A stretch of 64,000 bases of DNA from VAZQ01 sp963817015 (GTDB taxonomy: Bacteria; Pseudomonadota; Alphaproteobacteria; Rhizobiales; Xanthobacteraceae), in assembly GCA_963817015.1 (NCBI GenBank), contig CAWFMV010000009.1, positions 62,001-126,000 of the forward strand, given 5' to 3'. The translations under genes were made by a program, and so were the position numbers. The notes beneath the pieces are model-generated. The model was not told the DNA's origin. It saw only the letters and a list, made by a program, of their open reading frames with translations, and did not search any database. This document shows, piece by piece, positions 35,479 to 44,230 of the stretch (position 1 is the stretch's first letter; every line of letters starts with the position of its first letter).

Positions 35479-37224
35479 GTGATCTCCCCGCTCTCGTTCC
35501 GGCGCGTGGCGCTGCCTGTTTTCGCCGTTGTGGCCATGACCTGGTCGGCCCCGCTTGTGGCCCAATCACCGGTTCCCTCCACTTATTCTCGCACCTCGGT
35601 TTCCGGCAGCTTCCTCGCCGCCCGCCATGCAAGTGTGGAGCGTGATGCGGCCGCTGCTGCAAACCACTATCGCGCGGCCCTTCGGGGTGATCCGCGCAAC
35701 AACGAGTTGCTGAGCCGCGCTTTCCTGGCCGTGCTCGCCAATGGTGACGTGGACGAGGCGGTCAAGCTCGCTGAGCGGATCGTGCAAATTGACAAGAACG
35801 ATCGCATCGCCCGGCTGGTCCTGGGCGTGCGGGCGATCAAGCAGAAGCAATACCCGGTCGCGCGCCAGCAACTGGCCCAGACGCTGCGGGCGCCCGTCGC
35901 TGATCTCGCCGGCACGCTCCTCGCTGCCTGGACGCAGGCGAGCCCAACTGAATACAAGGCTGCGATCGATTCGATCGACAAGCTTGTCGGACCGGACTGG
36001 TACAACATCTTCAAGAGCTTGCATGCCGGGATGATCCTCGACTTGGCCGGCCAGAAGCGCGATGCCGGCAAGCGGTTCGAGCGCGCGTATCAGTTCGATC
36101 ATGGTCAGCTGCGTATCGTGCAGGCCTACGGCAGCTACCTCGCGCGCCAGGGCGGCAAGGAAAGCAAGGACGAAGCGCTCAAGGTCTATCGCGCCTTTGA
36201 TGAGCTCTTACCGCGTCATCCCCTGATCACCGAGGCCATCAACGATCTCAACGGCGGCAAGCGCGTGCCGATCCTTGCCGACAGCGCGCAGGCCGGCGCC
36301 GCCGAAGTGCTTTACGGACTTGGGTCCGTGCTCGGGCGTCGTGGCGGTGAGGATCTCGGGCTAATTTATCTGCAGCTGGCGCTCTATCTCGCGCCCGGCC
36401 ACTCGATGGCGCTGCTGTCGCTCGCCGATTTCTATGAAGGGGTGAAGAAAAACGAGTTGGCGGTGAAAGTGTATGAGCGGCTGCCGCCCAGTTCCTCGCT
36501 CTATCGCAGCGCGCAGATCCAGCGCGCGCTCGGGCTCGACTCGCTTGAACGGAGCGACGAGGCGAAGACGCTCCTTGATCGGTTGATAGCGGATGACCCT
36601 AAAGAGGTTGAAGCCATCACGGCACTCGGCAATGTATTGCGCGGCCGCAAGCAGTTTGCCGAATGCGCCGACGTCTACTCCAAGGGCGTCAATGCCATTG
36701 GCGGCCCGGAGCGTTCGCATTGGACAATCTTTTACTTCCGGGGCATTTGCTTCGAGCGCTCCAAGCAATGGCCGCGTGCGGAAGCCGACTTCAAGAAGTC
36801 GCTGGAGCTGTTCCCGGACCAGCCGCTGGTGCTCAACTATCTCGGCTATTCCTGGGTCGATCAGGGTGTGAATCTCGACGAGGGCATGCGCATGATCCAG
36901 CGCGCTGTCGAACAGCGCGCCGATGACGGCTACATCGTGGATTCACTTGGCTGGGCGCATTATCGTATCGGCCAGTACGACGACGCTGTGAAGCATCTGG
37001 AGCATGCCGTCGAGCTCAAGCCCGAGGACCCGACCATCAATGACCATCTGGGCGACGCCTACTGGAAGGTCGGTCGCGTGATCGAGGCACGCTTCCAGTG
37101 GTCGCATGCGCGTGATCTCAAGCCTGAGCCTGACGATCTCGTCAAGATCGAGGACAAGCTCAAAGGCGGACTGCCCGAGGAGGCAGCCGACGTTGCCAAG
37201 GCGAAGCGGCCTGGCGGCGGTTGA
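35479..37224 (+). CDS. Exported tetratricopeptide-repeat protein
   Basis: This 581-residue protein begins with a signal peptide (SPLSFRRVALPVFAVVAMTWSAPLVAQ), which sets the GTG at 35479 as the likely start; the frame is open to 35368. About ten helix-turn-helix TPR units follow, including RHASVERDAAAAANHYRAAL, NYLGYSWVDQGVNLDEGMRMIQRAVEQ, YIVDSLGWAHYRIGQYDDAVKHLEHAVEL and NDHLGDAYWKVGRVIEA. TPRs mediate protein interactions; this conserved type in Rhizobiales has no settled role. The ispE start is only six bases downstream, so the two are probably an operon. Confidence 0.88.
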   Translation: MISPLSFRRVALPVFAVVAMTWSAPLVAQSPVPSTYSRTSVSGSFLAARHASVERDAAAAANHYRAALRGDPRNNELLSRAFLAVLANGDVDEAVKLAERIVQIDKNDRIARLVLGVRAIKQKQYPVARQQLAQTLRAPVADLAGTLLAAWTQASPTEYKAAIDSIDKLVGPDWYNIFKSLHAGMILDLAGQKRDAGKRFERAYQFDHGQLRIVQAYGSYLARQGGKESKDEALKVYRAFDELLPRHPLITEAINDLNGGKRVPILADSAQAGAAEVLYGLGSVLGRRGGEDLGLIYLQLALYLAPGHSMALLSLADFYEGVKKNELAVKVYERLPPSSSLYRSAQIQRALGLDSLERSDEAKTLLDRLIADDPKEVEAITALGNVLRGRKQFAECADVYSKGVNAIGGPERSHWTIFYFRGICFERSKQWPRAEADFKKSLELFPDQPLVLNYLGYSWVDQGVNLDEGMRMIQRAVEQRADDGYIVDSLGWAHYRIGQYDDAVKHLEHAVELKPEDPTINDHLGDAYWKVGRVIEARFQWSHARDLKPEPDDLVKIEDKLKGGLPEEAADVAKAKRPGGG

Positions 37225-37230
37225 GGGCAG

Positions 37231-38100
37231 GTGCCTTCTGCGCGCGTCGAGCGGGCGCTCGCCAAGGTCAATCTGACTTTGCGCATCGTTGGGCGGCGGC
37301 CCGATGGCTACCATGACTTAGAAAGCTTGGTGGTTTTTGCCTCGGTCGGCGATGCGCTGACGCTCACGGCGGGACCGCGGCTGTTGCTCACCGTGCGCGG
37401 ACCGACCGCCGGCTCATCGGGTGCGCTCGCAGACAATCTGGTGCTCAAGGCCGCCAACGCGCTCGCGGAGCGGGTCGGGGGCCTCAAATATGGGCGCTTT
37501 GTCCTCTCGAAGCGGCTGCCGGTCGCCGCAGGCCTTGGTGGTGGCTCGGCCGATGCAGCGGCGGCCCTGCGCCTTTTGGCGCGTAGGAACCACTTGGCGC
37601 TGGACGACGAGCGCCTGTGCGAAGCGGCGCGCGTGACCGGGGCTGACGTTCCGGTCTGCCTCGACCCGAGGCCGCGGCTGATGTCCGGCATTGGCAATCT
37701 CCTGTCGCCGCCGCTCGATCTGCCGCAGCTTGCGGCGGTGCTGGTCAATCCGCGGGTGGCAGTGCCGACCAAGGGCGTGTTCGAAAAGCTCGCCGCTCCG
37801 CGCGTGGTGCTGGCGGCCAAAGTATCGGAGGATTGTCCGCCGCCCGATCGCGCAGGTTTGATCGAGTACCTTGCCGCTCGCGGCAACGACCTGGAAGCAC
37901 CAGCCATTGCCCTGCAGCCAGTGGTAGCCGACGTGCTTGAGGCGCTGCGCCGTCTTTCAGGATGTCGGCTGGCTCGGATGTCCGGTTCGGGCGCAACCTG
38001 CTTTGCGCTGTTCGACAGCGCCAAGGCAGCAGCAACGGCGGCGCGGGCGCTGAGAAACCGCAAGCCGGGCTGGTGGGTGCGCTCGGCGATGCTTGGATAA
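37231..38100 (+). CDS. ispE: 4-diphosphocytidyl-2-C-methyl-D-erythritol kinase
   Basis: This 289-residue GHMP kinase works in the non-mevalonate isoprenoid pathway, phosphorylating CDP-methylerythritol. Motifs: ALAKVNLTLRIVGRRPDGYHDLESL, PVAAGLGGGSADAAAALR (ATP loop) and MSGSGATCFALF. The GTG at 37231 is six bases after the TPR gene stop. A polyprenyl synthase, which uses the pathway's products, is convergent just downstream. Confidence 0.95.
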   Translation: MPSARVERALAKVNLTLRIVGRRPDGYHDLESLVVFASVGDALTLTAGPRLLLTVRGPTAGSSGALADNLVLKAANALAERVGGLKYGRFVLSKRLPVAAGLGGGSADAAAALRLLARRNHLALDDERLCEAARVTGADVPVCLDPRPRLMSGIGNLLSPPLDLPQLAAVLVNPRVAVPTKGVFEKLAAPRVVLAAKVSEDCPPPDRAGLIEYLAARGNDLEAPAIALQPVVADVLEALRRLSGCRLARMSGSGATCFALFDSAKAAATAARALRNRKPGWWVRSAMLG

Positions 38101-38214
38101 GCGACGGCGGCGCGACGCACGACGATTGCCCATCGGAGCTCTCCGCCTGCTCACACTTGGCAATGACATTGCGTGTGACCGGACGTGGGCCCTCACGTCG
38201 CCGCCGGTGACGCG

Positions 38215-39225
38215 CTAATTCGACCTGGCGATGCAGAACTCCACTGTTTCTTCCAGCGCTTCCTTCATGGGAGAGGCCGGGAACAGTGCCAGCGCATCCT
38301 TGGCGATGGCGCCATAGTGGCGGGCGCGCTGAATGGTGTCCTCGATCGCGCGGTGCTTGATCATCAGCTCGATCGCATGATCGAGGTCCGCATCGGTAGC
38401 GTTGCCGTCCTCAAGCGTGCGCCGCCAGAATGCGCGCTCGTCCTCGGAGCCGCGCCGATAAGAGAGCACCACCGGCAGCGTGATCTTGCCTTCGCGGAAG
38501 TCGTCGCCGACGTTCTTGCCGAGCTTGGCGGCCTTGCCGCCGTAGTCGAGCGCGTCGTCGACGAGCTGGAACGCAATGCCGAGATTCATGCCGAACGAGC
38601 GGCAGGCCGACTGCTCGTCCTTCGGCCGCGCGCCGAGCGCCGGCCCGACCTCGCAGGCGGCTGCAAACAACTCGGCGGTCTTGGCGCGGATGACGAAAAG
38701 ATACTCGTCCTCGGTGGTGGCAGTGTTTTTTGCGGCGGCGAGCTGCATCACCTCGCCTTCGGCGATGACGGCGGCGGCTGACGATAGAATCTCGAGCGAG
38801 CGCAACGAGCCAACTTCGACCATCATCTTGAACGCCTGGCCGAGCAGAAAGTCTCCGACCAGCACGCTCGCTTCGTTGCCCCATAGGAGCCGTGCGGCGA
38901 GCTTGCCGCGGCGCATCTCGCTTTCATCGACAACATCGTCGTGCAACAGCGTCGCCGTGTGCATGAATTCGACTGCGGCTGCGAGCTTGATGTGGCCGTC
39001 GCCGGTATAACCGGCGAGCCGCGCCATCGCGAGGGTGAGCATCGGACGCAGCCTTTTGCCACCGGAGGCAATCAGGTGGTTGGCCACCTCCGGGATCATG
39101 GTGACCTCCGAGCCGGTGCGCGACAGGATGGCGGCGTTCACCCGCTCCATGTCGGCGGTCAAAAAGCCGATCAGGCGGGCGATCGACGGGGGAGAAGGGT
39201 TTTCGAACGGGACAACGACGGCCAA
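38215..39225 (-). CDS. Polyprenyl diphosphate synthase (octaprenyl/decaprenyl type)
   Basis: This 336-residue trans-prenyltransferase has the first aspartate-rich motif DDVVDESEMRRG, preceded by GGKRLRPMLTLAMARL, and the second, FQLVDDALDYGG. It elongates isoprenoid chains, most likely for the ubiquinone side chain (as IspB). The product length cannot be read here. It converges on ispE. The ATG at 39225 follows GAGTGAG. Confidence 0.95.
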   Translation of the reverse strand: MAVVVPFENPSPPSIARLIGFLTADMERVNAAILSRTGSEVTMIPEVANHLIASGGKRLRPMLTLAMARLAGYTGDGHIKLAAAVEFMHTATLLHDDVVDESEMRRGKLAARLLWGNEASVLVGDFLLGQAFKMMVEVGSLRSLEILSSAAAVIAEGEVMQLAAAKNTATTEDEYLFVIRAKTAELFAAACEVGPALGARPKDEQSACRSFGMNLGIAFQLVDDALDYGGKAAKLGKNVGDDFREGKITLPVVLSYRRGSEDERAFWRRTLEDGNATDADLDHAIELMIKHRAIEDTIQRARHYGAIAKDALALFPASPMKEALEETVEFCIARSN

Positions 39226-39465
39226 GGGCTCACTCCGGCAGGGGAAGGACGCGCAACAATAGAAACGCTATGGTGGGCGGGCAAGCGCCGCCGGGTGCCT
39301 ATGCACCCTGGAGTTTGCACGCCGCAAAACTCATGTGGCGCTTCGGGTGAGGTGGGTCAATGTCAGGAATACGGGGGCTTGGCTGGCCTGTGAATGAGTA
39401 GTGGCATGTGCGGCAGGAGGCTCCGGCTCGGCCAAGGCCTCGCGCGCCGCCTTTAAGGAGTCCCT

Positions 39466-39696
39466 ATGCGTGAGATTGTCCGCACCAACGATGATGTGCT
39501 CGTCACATTCATCGAGTCGCTTCTGGGCGGCGCCAAGATTCCGCATATGGTGCTCGATCGAAATATGAGCGTGCTGGAAGGATCGATCGGCATTCTACCG
39601 CGCCGTATTCTAGTGGCCGAGGATCGCGCAGATGAGGCCCGCAAGCTCCTTGAAGATGCTGGGCTCGGCCATGAGCTTCGCTCCGACAAACCTTAG
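39466..39696 (+). CDS. DUF2007 small protein
   Basis: This 76-residue protein matches the DUF2007 (putative signal-transducing) pattern: IVRTNDDVLVTFIESLLGGAKIPHMVLD then ILPRRILVAEDRADEARKLLEDAGL. The start at 39466 has AAGGAGT five bases upstream. Its stop overlaps the start region of the methyltransferase gene, so the two are coupled. The family resembles PII-like folds; function unknown. Confidence 0.9.
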   Translation: MREIVRTNDDVLVTFIESLLGGAKIPHMVLDRNMSVLEGSIGILPRRILVAEDRADEARKLLEDAGLGHELRSDKP

Positions 39697-40492
39697 CGCC
39701 CTGATGGGGACGGACCGCAGCGCAGGCGACGTCACCGAGGATGCTGTGCTGGGCGGCCGGCTGCGGCTACGCCAACCCAGGCGCGGCCATCGTGTTGGTC
39801 ACGACGCAATCCTGCTCGCGGCTGCCGTTCCGGCCCGCGCGGGCGAGACAGTCATCGATCTGGGTGCGGGGGTCGGCGCGGCTGGGCTCGCGCTTGCGGC
39901 CCGCGTGCCAGGGATCCGGCTGACCATGGTCGAGCTTGTGCCGCGGCTCGCCGGGCTCGCGGCGGAGAATGCGCAGCTCAATGGGGTCCCGGCGGAGGTT
40001 GTGGAGCTTGACGTAGCGGCGCCAGCGCGCGTTTTTGCCGCAACCGGGCTGCGTCCGGATCAGGCTGCGCGCGTGTTGATGAACCCGCCTTTTAACGACC
40101 CCGCGCGCCAACGCGTTTCACCGGATCGCGGGCGCCGCCTCGCACATGCCGCCCCGCGCGCCACACTCGCGGCCTGGACGCGGACTGCTGCACGCCTGTT
40201 GCGCCCGCGTGGCACGCTCAGCCTGATCTGGCGGGCGGACGGGCTCGGTGATGTGCTTGAGGCGCTCGAGCCGGCCTTTGGCGCGCTGGTGGTGCTGCCG
40301 ATCTACCCCATGCCGGCCGAAAGCGCTATCCGGGTGCTGGTGCGCGCCACCAAGGCAAGCCGCGCCCCATTTCAGTTGTTACCTGGTTTGGTGCTCAATG
40401 ACCCCGCCGGTCGGCCGACACAAGAAGCTGATGGGGTCTTGCGCAGAGGTGCGGCTCTGCCGTTGGCTGAACATGCGGTGGCGCGAATCTGA
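39671..40492 (+). CDS. TrmN6-like tRNA adenine-N6 methyltransferase family protein
   Basis: This AdoMet-dependent methyltransferase of about 273 residues reads RQPRRGHRVGHDAILLAAAV, VIDLGAGVGAAGLALAARVPG (AdoMet motif) and MNPPFNDP, the NPPF catalytic motif. This type resembles TrmN6 (YfiC), which methylates A37 of tRNA-Val. It overlaps the DUF2007 gene by 26 bases if the ATG at 39671 is used; ATG 39704 is an alternative. No good ribosome site precedes either. Confidence 0.88.
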   Translation: MSFAPTNLSALMGTDRSAGDVTEDAVLGGRLRLRQPRRGHRVGHDAILLAAAVPARAGETVIDLGAGVGAAGLALAARVPGIRLTMVELVPRLAGLAAENAQLNGVPAEVVELDVAAPARVFAATGLRPDQAARVLMNPPFNDPARQRVSPDRGRRLAHAAPRATLAAWTRTAARLLRPRGTLSLIWRADGLGDVLEALEPAFGALVVLPIYPMPAESAIRVLVRATKASRAPFQLLPGLVLNDPAGRPTQEADGVLRRGAALPLAEHAVARI

Positions 40493-40513
40493 GCGCTCTT
40501 GGCGCGATTGTGG

Positions 40514-40615
40514 TCAGGCTCGATCAGGCTGCACTGGCTGTCGACGCCGATACGCCGCCGCCGCCGCGATTAGGCCGATCAAGGCCATCATCAGGTAGAT
40601 CTTAAACGCATCCAT
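40514..40615 (-). CDS. Possible 33-residue membrane peptide
   Basis: This small minus-strand frame starts at ATG 40615 and reads MDAFKIYLMMALIGLIAAAA, then a basic tail AYRRRQPVQPDRA. One hydrophobic helix with a positive tail is typical of real bacterial microproteins, but there is no strong ribosome site and no homologue I recognise. It lies in the gap between the TrmN6-like gene and the S49 protease. The remainder of 40616-40802 shows nothing clear. Confidence 0.3.
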   Translation of the reverse strand: MDAFKIYLMMALIGLIAAAAAYRRRQPVQPDRA

Positions 40616-40802
40616 CACACGTTATCCGCCGCTGTGGTGCTTCAGTGCTCATCCCAAGCAAGAAGCGTTCCAACAATGGCAAAATGGTAACTTGTCTCGA
40701 TGACCCAATTATGGCGCTACTCCCCACGAGGTGATGTTAAACAATGACGGCAAGGATTCCGAAACGGCGTTGATTGAGTGCAAGTCCATGGCTGAAAACG
40801 GC

Positions 40803-41690
40803 ATGTCAGAGCACATCAAGCAGCTGTTCGCGAGCGCGCGCGAGCTGCTGCGGCCAGTGACGCCACGGCGATTGTGGGGCGACGTTCCCGTCGTTCCGGT
40901 GGTTCGGCTCGCGGGCGTGATCGGTGTGTCGTCGCCGTTGCGTTCGGGGCTGATGTTGGCATCGGTCGCGCGTCAGCTCGAGCGTGCCTTTGCGATGCGC
41001 AGGGCCCGCGCGGTCGCGCTGCTGATCAATTCTCCGGGTGGCTCGCCGGTACAGTCGCATTTGATCTTTCTGCGCATCAGGTCGCTCGCGGCCGAGAAGA
41101 AGCTGCCGGTCATTGCGTTTGCGGAGGATGTCGCGGCGTCCGGCGGCTATATGCTCGCCTGTGCGGCCGATGAGATCATCTGCGATCCATCCTCGATCGT
41201 TGGCTCGATCGGAGTGCTCGGTGGCACGTTCGGCTTTCCGAAGCTGATGGAGAAGCTCGGCGTCGAGCGTCGAATTTATACGTCGGGCGAGCGCAAGGCG
41301 ACGCTCGATCCGTTCCTGCCGGAAAAGACCGAGGAGGTCGAGCGGCTCAAGCTGATCCAGCGTGAGATCCATGACGACTTCATTGCGCTCGTGAAGGAAC
41401 GGCGCGGCGCTCGTTTGACCGGCCCCGAAACCGACCTGTTTTCCGGCGAGTATTGGACCGGGCGCACAGCGGTCGATCTGGGGCTCGCTGATGCGGTTGG
41501 CGAGCTGCGCTCGGTCCTGCGCGAGCGCTTCGGCGACAAGGTCGTGACGCCGGTGATTGCGCCGGAGCGGAGCCTGCTCGGACGCTTGCGCCCCGGTGTT
41601 GGACTTGATGGAATTGGCCGCGACGGCTTTGTTGACGAGCTGATCTCGGCGCTCGAAGCGCGTGCCCTGTGGGCGCGCTATGGCTTATGA
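40803..41690 (+). CDS. S49 family serine peptidase (SppA-like)
   Basis: This ~295-residue protease resembles the single-domain SppA/SohB type: VVRLAGVIGVSSPLRSG, ALLINSPGGSPVQSHL, the nucleophile Ser in EDVAASGGYMLACAADEI, SIVGSIGVLG, and a Lys in SGERKATLDPF as the likely general base. It degrades signal peptides or membrane fragments in the family. The start is uncertain: in-frame starts occur at 40731, 40734, 40788 and 40803. A short membrane-protein gene follows after 52 bases. Confidence 0.92.
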   Translation: MSEHIKQLFASARELLRPVTPRRLWGDVPVVPVVRLAGVIGVSSPLRSGLMLASVARQLERAFAMRRARAVALLINSPGGSPVQSHLIFLRIRSLAAEKKLPVIAFAEDVAASGGYMLACAADEIICDPSSIVGSIGVLGGTFGFPKLMEKLGVERRIYTSGERKATLDPFLPEKTEEVERLKLIQREIHDDFIALVKERRGARLTGPETDLFSGEYWTGRTAVDLGLADAVGELRSVLRERFGDKVVTPVIAPERSLLGRLRPGVGLDGIGRDGFVDELISALEARALWARYGL

Positions 41691-41742
41691 ACTCTACATG
41701 AGCATGGCTCGCGTGTTGAGAGTTGAGAGAGGAGACCGACCG

Positions 41743-41952
41743 ATGCCCCCGATCGCCATTCCGGCCGCCGTTAAGCTCGTGCTCGGGGCAATCGGGGCCG
41801 CCGCCGTTGTGCACTGGGTCGTCAAGGAGGTGCGGCGGATCAACGAAGAGCTCGATCGGCTCAAGGCCGCGCCCGTGGTCGAGCCGGTTGCTCGCGAAGC
41901 ACTGCCGACGTTGCGGCGCGATCCACAGAGCGGCGAGTGGCGATTGAGGTAG
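41743..41952 (+). CDS. Small membrane protein (69 residues)
   Basis: The ATG at 41743 lies eight bases after GGAG. The protein has one hydrophobic helix (PAAVKLVLGAIGAAAVVHWVV), then a charged coil (KEVRRINEELDRLKAA) and a C-terminal RRDPQSGEWRLR motif. No named family is recognised. It is co-directional with, and probably in the operon of, the S49 protease upstream. It converges on the next two small genes. Confidence 0.75.
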   Translation: MPPIAIPAAVKLVLGAIGAAAVVHWVVKEVRRINEELDRLKAAPVVEPVAREALPTLRRDPQSGEWRLR

Positions 41953-41980
41953 GCCGCGCGGATGACGACGAGGGAGGCGT

Positions 41981-42295
41981 CTACCCGCCTGAGCAGCCGG
42001 ATTTCTGATCCTCACGGATGCTGTCCCACCAGCCGTCGGCAAAGGCGCGCACAAAGTCGCTGCCGGGACGGGGCGGGGCGCCCTTGGACAGCGCAGGCAC
42101 GACCTTGTCCACAAGCTGGCCGCGCCGTTCCTTGGTGAGGTAGCCTGCGCTCTCGGCAGTCTGCAACAGAGCGCAGCCAAGCTGGGTGTCGGTGTGAACG
42201 CGGTCGATGACCGTCGCAATGAAGCCGACCACAAAACCGCCGCCCGCGCCCAGCAGCGCCGCGAGCACGGTCAGCACAACGACAAGCGTCTTCAT
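41981..42295 (-). CDS. Small exported or membrane protein (104 residues), second gene of a pair
   Basis: The ATG at 42295 overlaps the upstream gene's stop by four bases (ATGA), so the two are translationally coupled. The protein has an N-terminal hydrophobic helix (MKTLVVVLTVLAALLGAGGGFVVGFI) and two cysteines (GCALL, SGCSGG). A conserved-looking middle reads LQTAESAGYLTKERRGQLVDKVV. Its neighbour has a similar plan (AEKEGWISRSARFDLMQKV), so the two are likely diverged paralogues. Function unknown. Confidence 0.75.
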   Translation of the reverse strand: MKTLVVVLTVLAALLGAGGGFVVGFIATVIDRVHTDTQLGCALLQTAESAGYLTKERRGQLVDKVVPALSKGAPPRPGSDFVRAFADGWWDSIREDQKSGCSGG

Positions 42296-42564
42296 GGCAC
42301 CTTCCGCCCAGGGCAGCCGGTCCGCATCCGATCGGCGGCGTCTCGCACGGCCGGGCTCGTCTTGCTTGACGTCGCGACTTTCTGCATGAGGTCGAAGCGC
42401 GCCGAGCGGCTGATCCAGCCTTCCTTCTCGGCCGCGTCAAGCAGCATGCAGCTTGTTTCGATTCGTACATCCGCGGCGACCTTGCGCGAGCCCCAGATCG
42501 CAAATGCCGTGGCACTGCCTGCGAATGCCCCAAGCACAATTAGCCAAGCCAATAAGACTCGCAT
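42292..42564 (-). CDS. Small exported or membrane protein (90 residues), first gene of a pair
   Basis: The gene starts at ATG 42564 with a hydrophobic helix (VLLAWLIVLGAFAGSATAFAIWG), then CMLLDAAEKEGWISRSARFDLMQKV and a C-terminal DRMRTGCPGRKVP. The helix-Cys-helix layout parallels the next gene, with which it overlaps by four bases. The frame is open to 42672, but that upstream part lies in the repeat copy B and I treat it as non-coding. Confidence 0.75.
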   Translation of the reverse strand: MRVLLAWLIVLGAFAGSATAFAIWGSRKVAADVRIETSCMLLDAAEKEGWISRSARFDLMQKVATSSKTSPAVRDAADRMRTGCPGRKVP

Positions 42565-42596
42565 GTCCGGATTTCCCCACGCCGCCATGAGGGATG

Positions 42597-42675
42597 CTGG
42601 CGGTCCGGTTCCGAAGTCCACATTCCGACTTGCGGCAGGAATGACGCGGACTTCTGAACCCCCACACCACACTAG
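42597..42675 (+). repeat. Single-hairpin copy B of the CTAG-bounded repeat
   Basis: GGTTCCGAAGTCC ... GCGGACTTCTGAACC form the arms of one hairpin, ending in CACACTAG. This matches only half 2 of copies A and C. It lies between the paired small genes and glyQ, in their divergent promoter region. A further CTAG follows at 42685-42688. Confidence 0.65.
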
Positions 42676-42837
42676 ATGCCCACTCTAGTTCGACCGCGGC
42701 TACGCGCAATGGCGGAATAAAAAGTGATTGCGAATCCATGGCTTCGCGGCTCCAACCGAGGCTTTGGTCCATGGCTTTGGCGCGCCCGCGTTGCCTTGAC
42801 CGGCAGGGAGGGCGCCGATAGGGTCCGCGCCCATTCG

Positions 42838-42863
42838 CAAGCCTTGGAAACAAGCCTTGGAAA
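42838..42863 (+). repeat. Perfect 13-base tandem duplication in the glyQ leader
   Basis: CAAGCCTTGGAAA is repeated twice without a gap, 17 bases before the glyQ ATG. It may be a slippage product or a leader feature; nothing supports a specific role. Confidence 0.8.
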
Positions 42864-42879
42864 TCCGGATATTCCGCCG

Positions 42880-43833
42880 ATGGCCGCAGACAGCCAGCGC
42901 CCTGATCACATGGACCCCCGGCGCTCGTTCCAGGGGCTGATCCTCACGCTGCAGCGATACTGGGCTGACTATGGCTGCGTGCTCCTGCAGCCTTACGACA
43001 TGGAGGTGGGCGCGGGCACGTTCCATCCGGCCACGACCCTGCGCGCGCTCGGGCCCAAGCCCTGGAATGCTGCTTACGTGCAGCCCTCGCGCCGGCCCAA
43101 GGACGGCCGCTACGGCGAGAACCCGAATCGCCTGCAGCACTACTACCAGTTCCAGGTGATCCTGAAGCCCAATCCGCCGGACCTGCAGGAACTCTATCTC
43201 AAGTCGCTCTACGCCATCGGGATCGATCCGAAGCTACATGACATTCGCTTCGTCGAGGACGACTGGGAATCGCCGACGCTCGGCGCCTGGGGGCTTGGCT
43301 GGGAGTGCTGGTGCGACGGCATGGAGGTTTCGCAGTTCACCTACTTCCAGCAGGTCGCAGGCTTCGAGTGCGCACCGGTGTCGGGCGAGCTGACCTACGG
43401 GCTTGAGCGGCTTGCGATGTATGTGCAGGGCGTCGACCGGGTGTTCGATCTCAACTTCAATGGCCGCGACGGCGCCGCGAAAGTCACTTACGGGGACGTC
43501 TTTCTGCAGGCCGAGAAGGAATATTCGCGGCACAATTTCGAGCACTCCGACACGGGCATGCTGTTTGAGCAGTTCAAGATGGCGGAATTGGCGTGCCGCA
43601 AATATCTCGATGCAGGTTGGACCGCGGCCGGCAATGCTAAGCATCACCTGATGGCGCTGCCGGCCTACGACCAGTGCATCAAGGCCAGTCACGTATTTAA
43701 TCTGCTCGATGCGCGCGGCGTGATCTCGGTCACCGAGCGACAGAGTTACATCCTGCGGGTGCGCGAGCTTGCGAAAGCTTGCGGGGAGGCGTGGCTGGCG
43801 ACGGAGGCGGGAGGGGCGATGAGCCATGGATGA
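42880..43833 (+). CDS. glyQ: Glycyl-tRNA synthetase alpha subunit
   Basis: This ~317-residue catalytic subunit shows RRSFQGLILTLQRYWADYGCVLLQPYD, EVGAGTFHPATTLRALGPKPWNAAYVQPSRRPKDGRYGENPNRLQHYYQFQVI and GWECWCDGMEVSQFTYFQQVAG. With GlyS it forms the alpha2beta2 enzyme that charges tRNA-Gly. The chosen ATG at 42880 lies just before the conserved start; ATG 42910 is an alternative. The stop overlaps the next gene by eight bases. The order glyQ, unknown gene, CDGSH gene, glyS is tight throughout. Confidence 0.96.
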   Translation: MAADSQRPDHMDPRRSFQGLILTLQRYWADYGCVLLQPYDMEVGAGTFHPATTLRALGPKPWNAAYVQPSRRPKDGRYGENPNRLQHYYQFQVILKPNPPDLQELYLKSLYAIGIDPKLHDIRFVEDDWESPTLGAWGLGWECWCDGMEVSQFTYFQQVAGFECAPVSGELTYGLERLAMYVQGVDRVFDLNFNGRDGAAKVTYGDVFLQAEKEYSRHNFEHSDTGMLFEQFKMAELACRKYLDAGWTAAGNAKHHLMALPAYDQCIKASHVFNLLDARGVISVTERQSYILRVRELAKACGEAWLATEAGGAMSHG

Positions 43834-44230
43834 GAAAGCCACCATAACCCTCGTCATTGGGGGATGGACCTACACTGTCGCGTTTCCGTCCGGACGACAG
43901 AATCAGGACATGATCGTCTGCTCGGGACAGGCCCACTTCCTTGTCGAGGAGGACGACGAGGTCATCGAGAAAGAACTCTATCTCGAGATCATGCGCCAGA
44001 GCGCGGCGGCTCAGAAGTCGACTTATCTGATCAAGGACGACGGCATCGACGTGTCCATCTACGTCGAGGACGGCGATTTTTCCCGCATCGTTGCGGAGCT
44101 GAAGGATCAGAGCCGGATTCGCGAATGTGCGGCGAGCATCGAGTTTGAAGGGCCGGTGGAGCAGGGCAAAGGGCACGAGTTGACGGATTTCCATCTCGTT
44201 CTAGCTGTCGAAGGGGGGAGCTATGGTTGA
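43826..44230 (+). CDS. Unrecognised 134-residue acidic protein between glyQ and glyS
   Basis: The gene starts at ATG 43826, overlapping glyQ by eight bases with GGAGGGG upstream. The protein opens with strands ITLVIGGWTYTVAFPSG and DMIVCSGQAHFLVEEDDEVIEKEL. It ends with a helix (DFSRIVAELKDQSRIRE) and acidic stretches; two cysteines are present. I do not recognise a family and see no signal peptide or membrane helix. Overlap with both neighbours (also eight bases with the CDGSH gene) implies co-translation with the synthetase. Confidence 0.8.
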   Translation: MDEKATITLVIGGWTYTVAFPSGRQNQDMIVCSGQAHFLVEEDDEVIEKELYLEIMRQSAAAQKSTYLIKDDGIDVSIYVEDGDFSRIVAELKDQSRIRECAASIEFEGPVEQGKGHELTDFHLVLAVEGGSYG

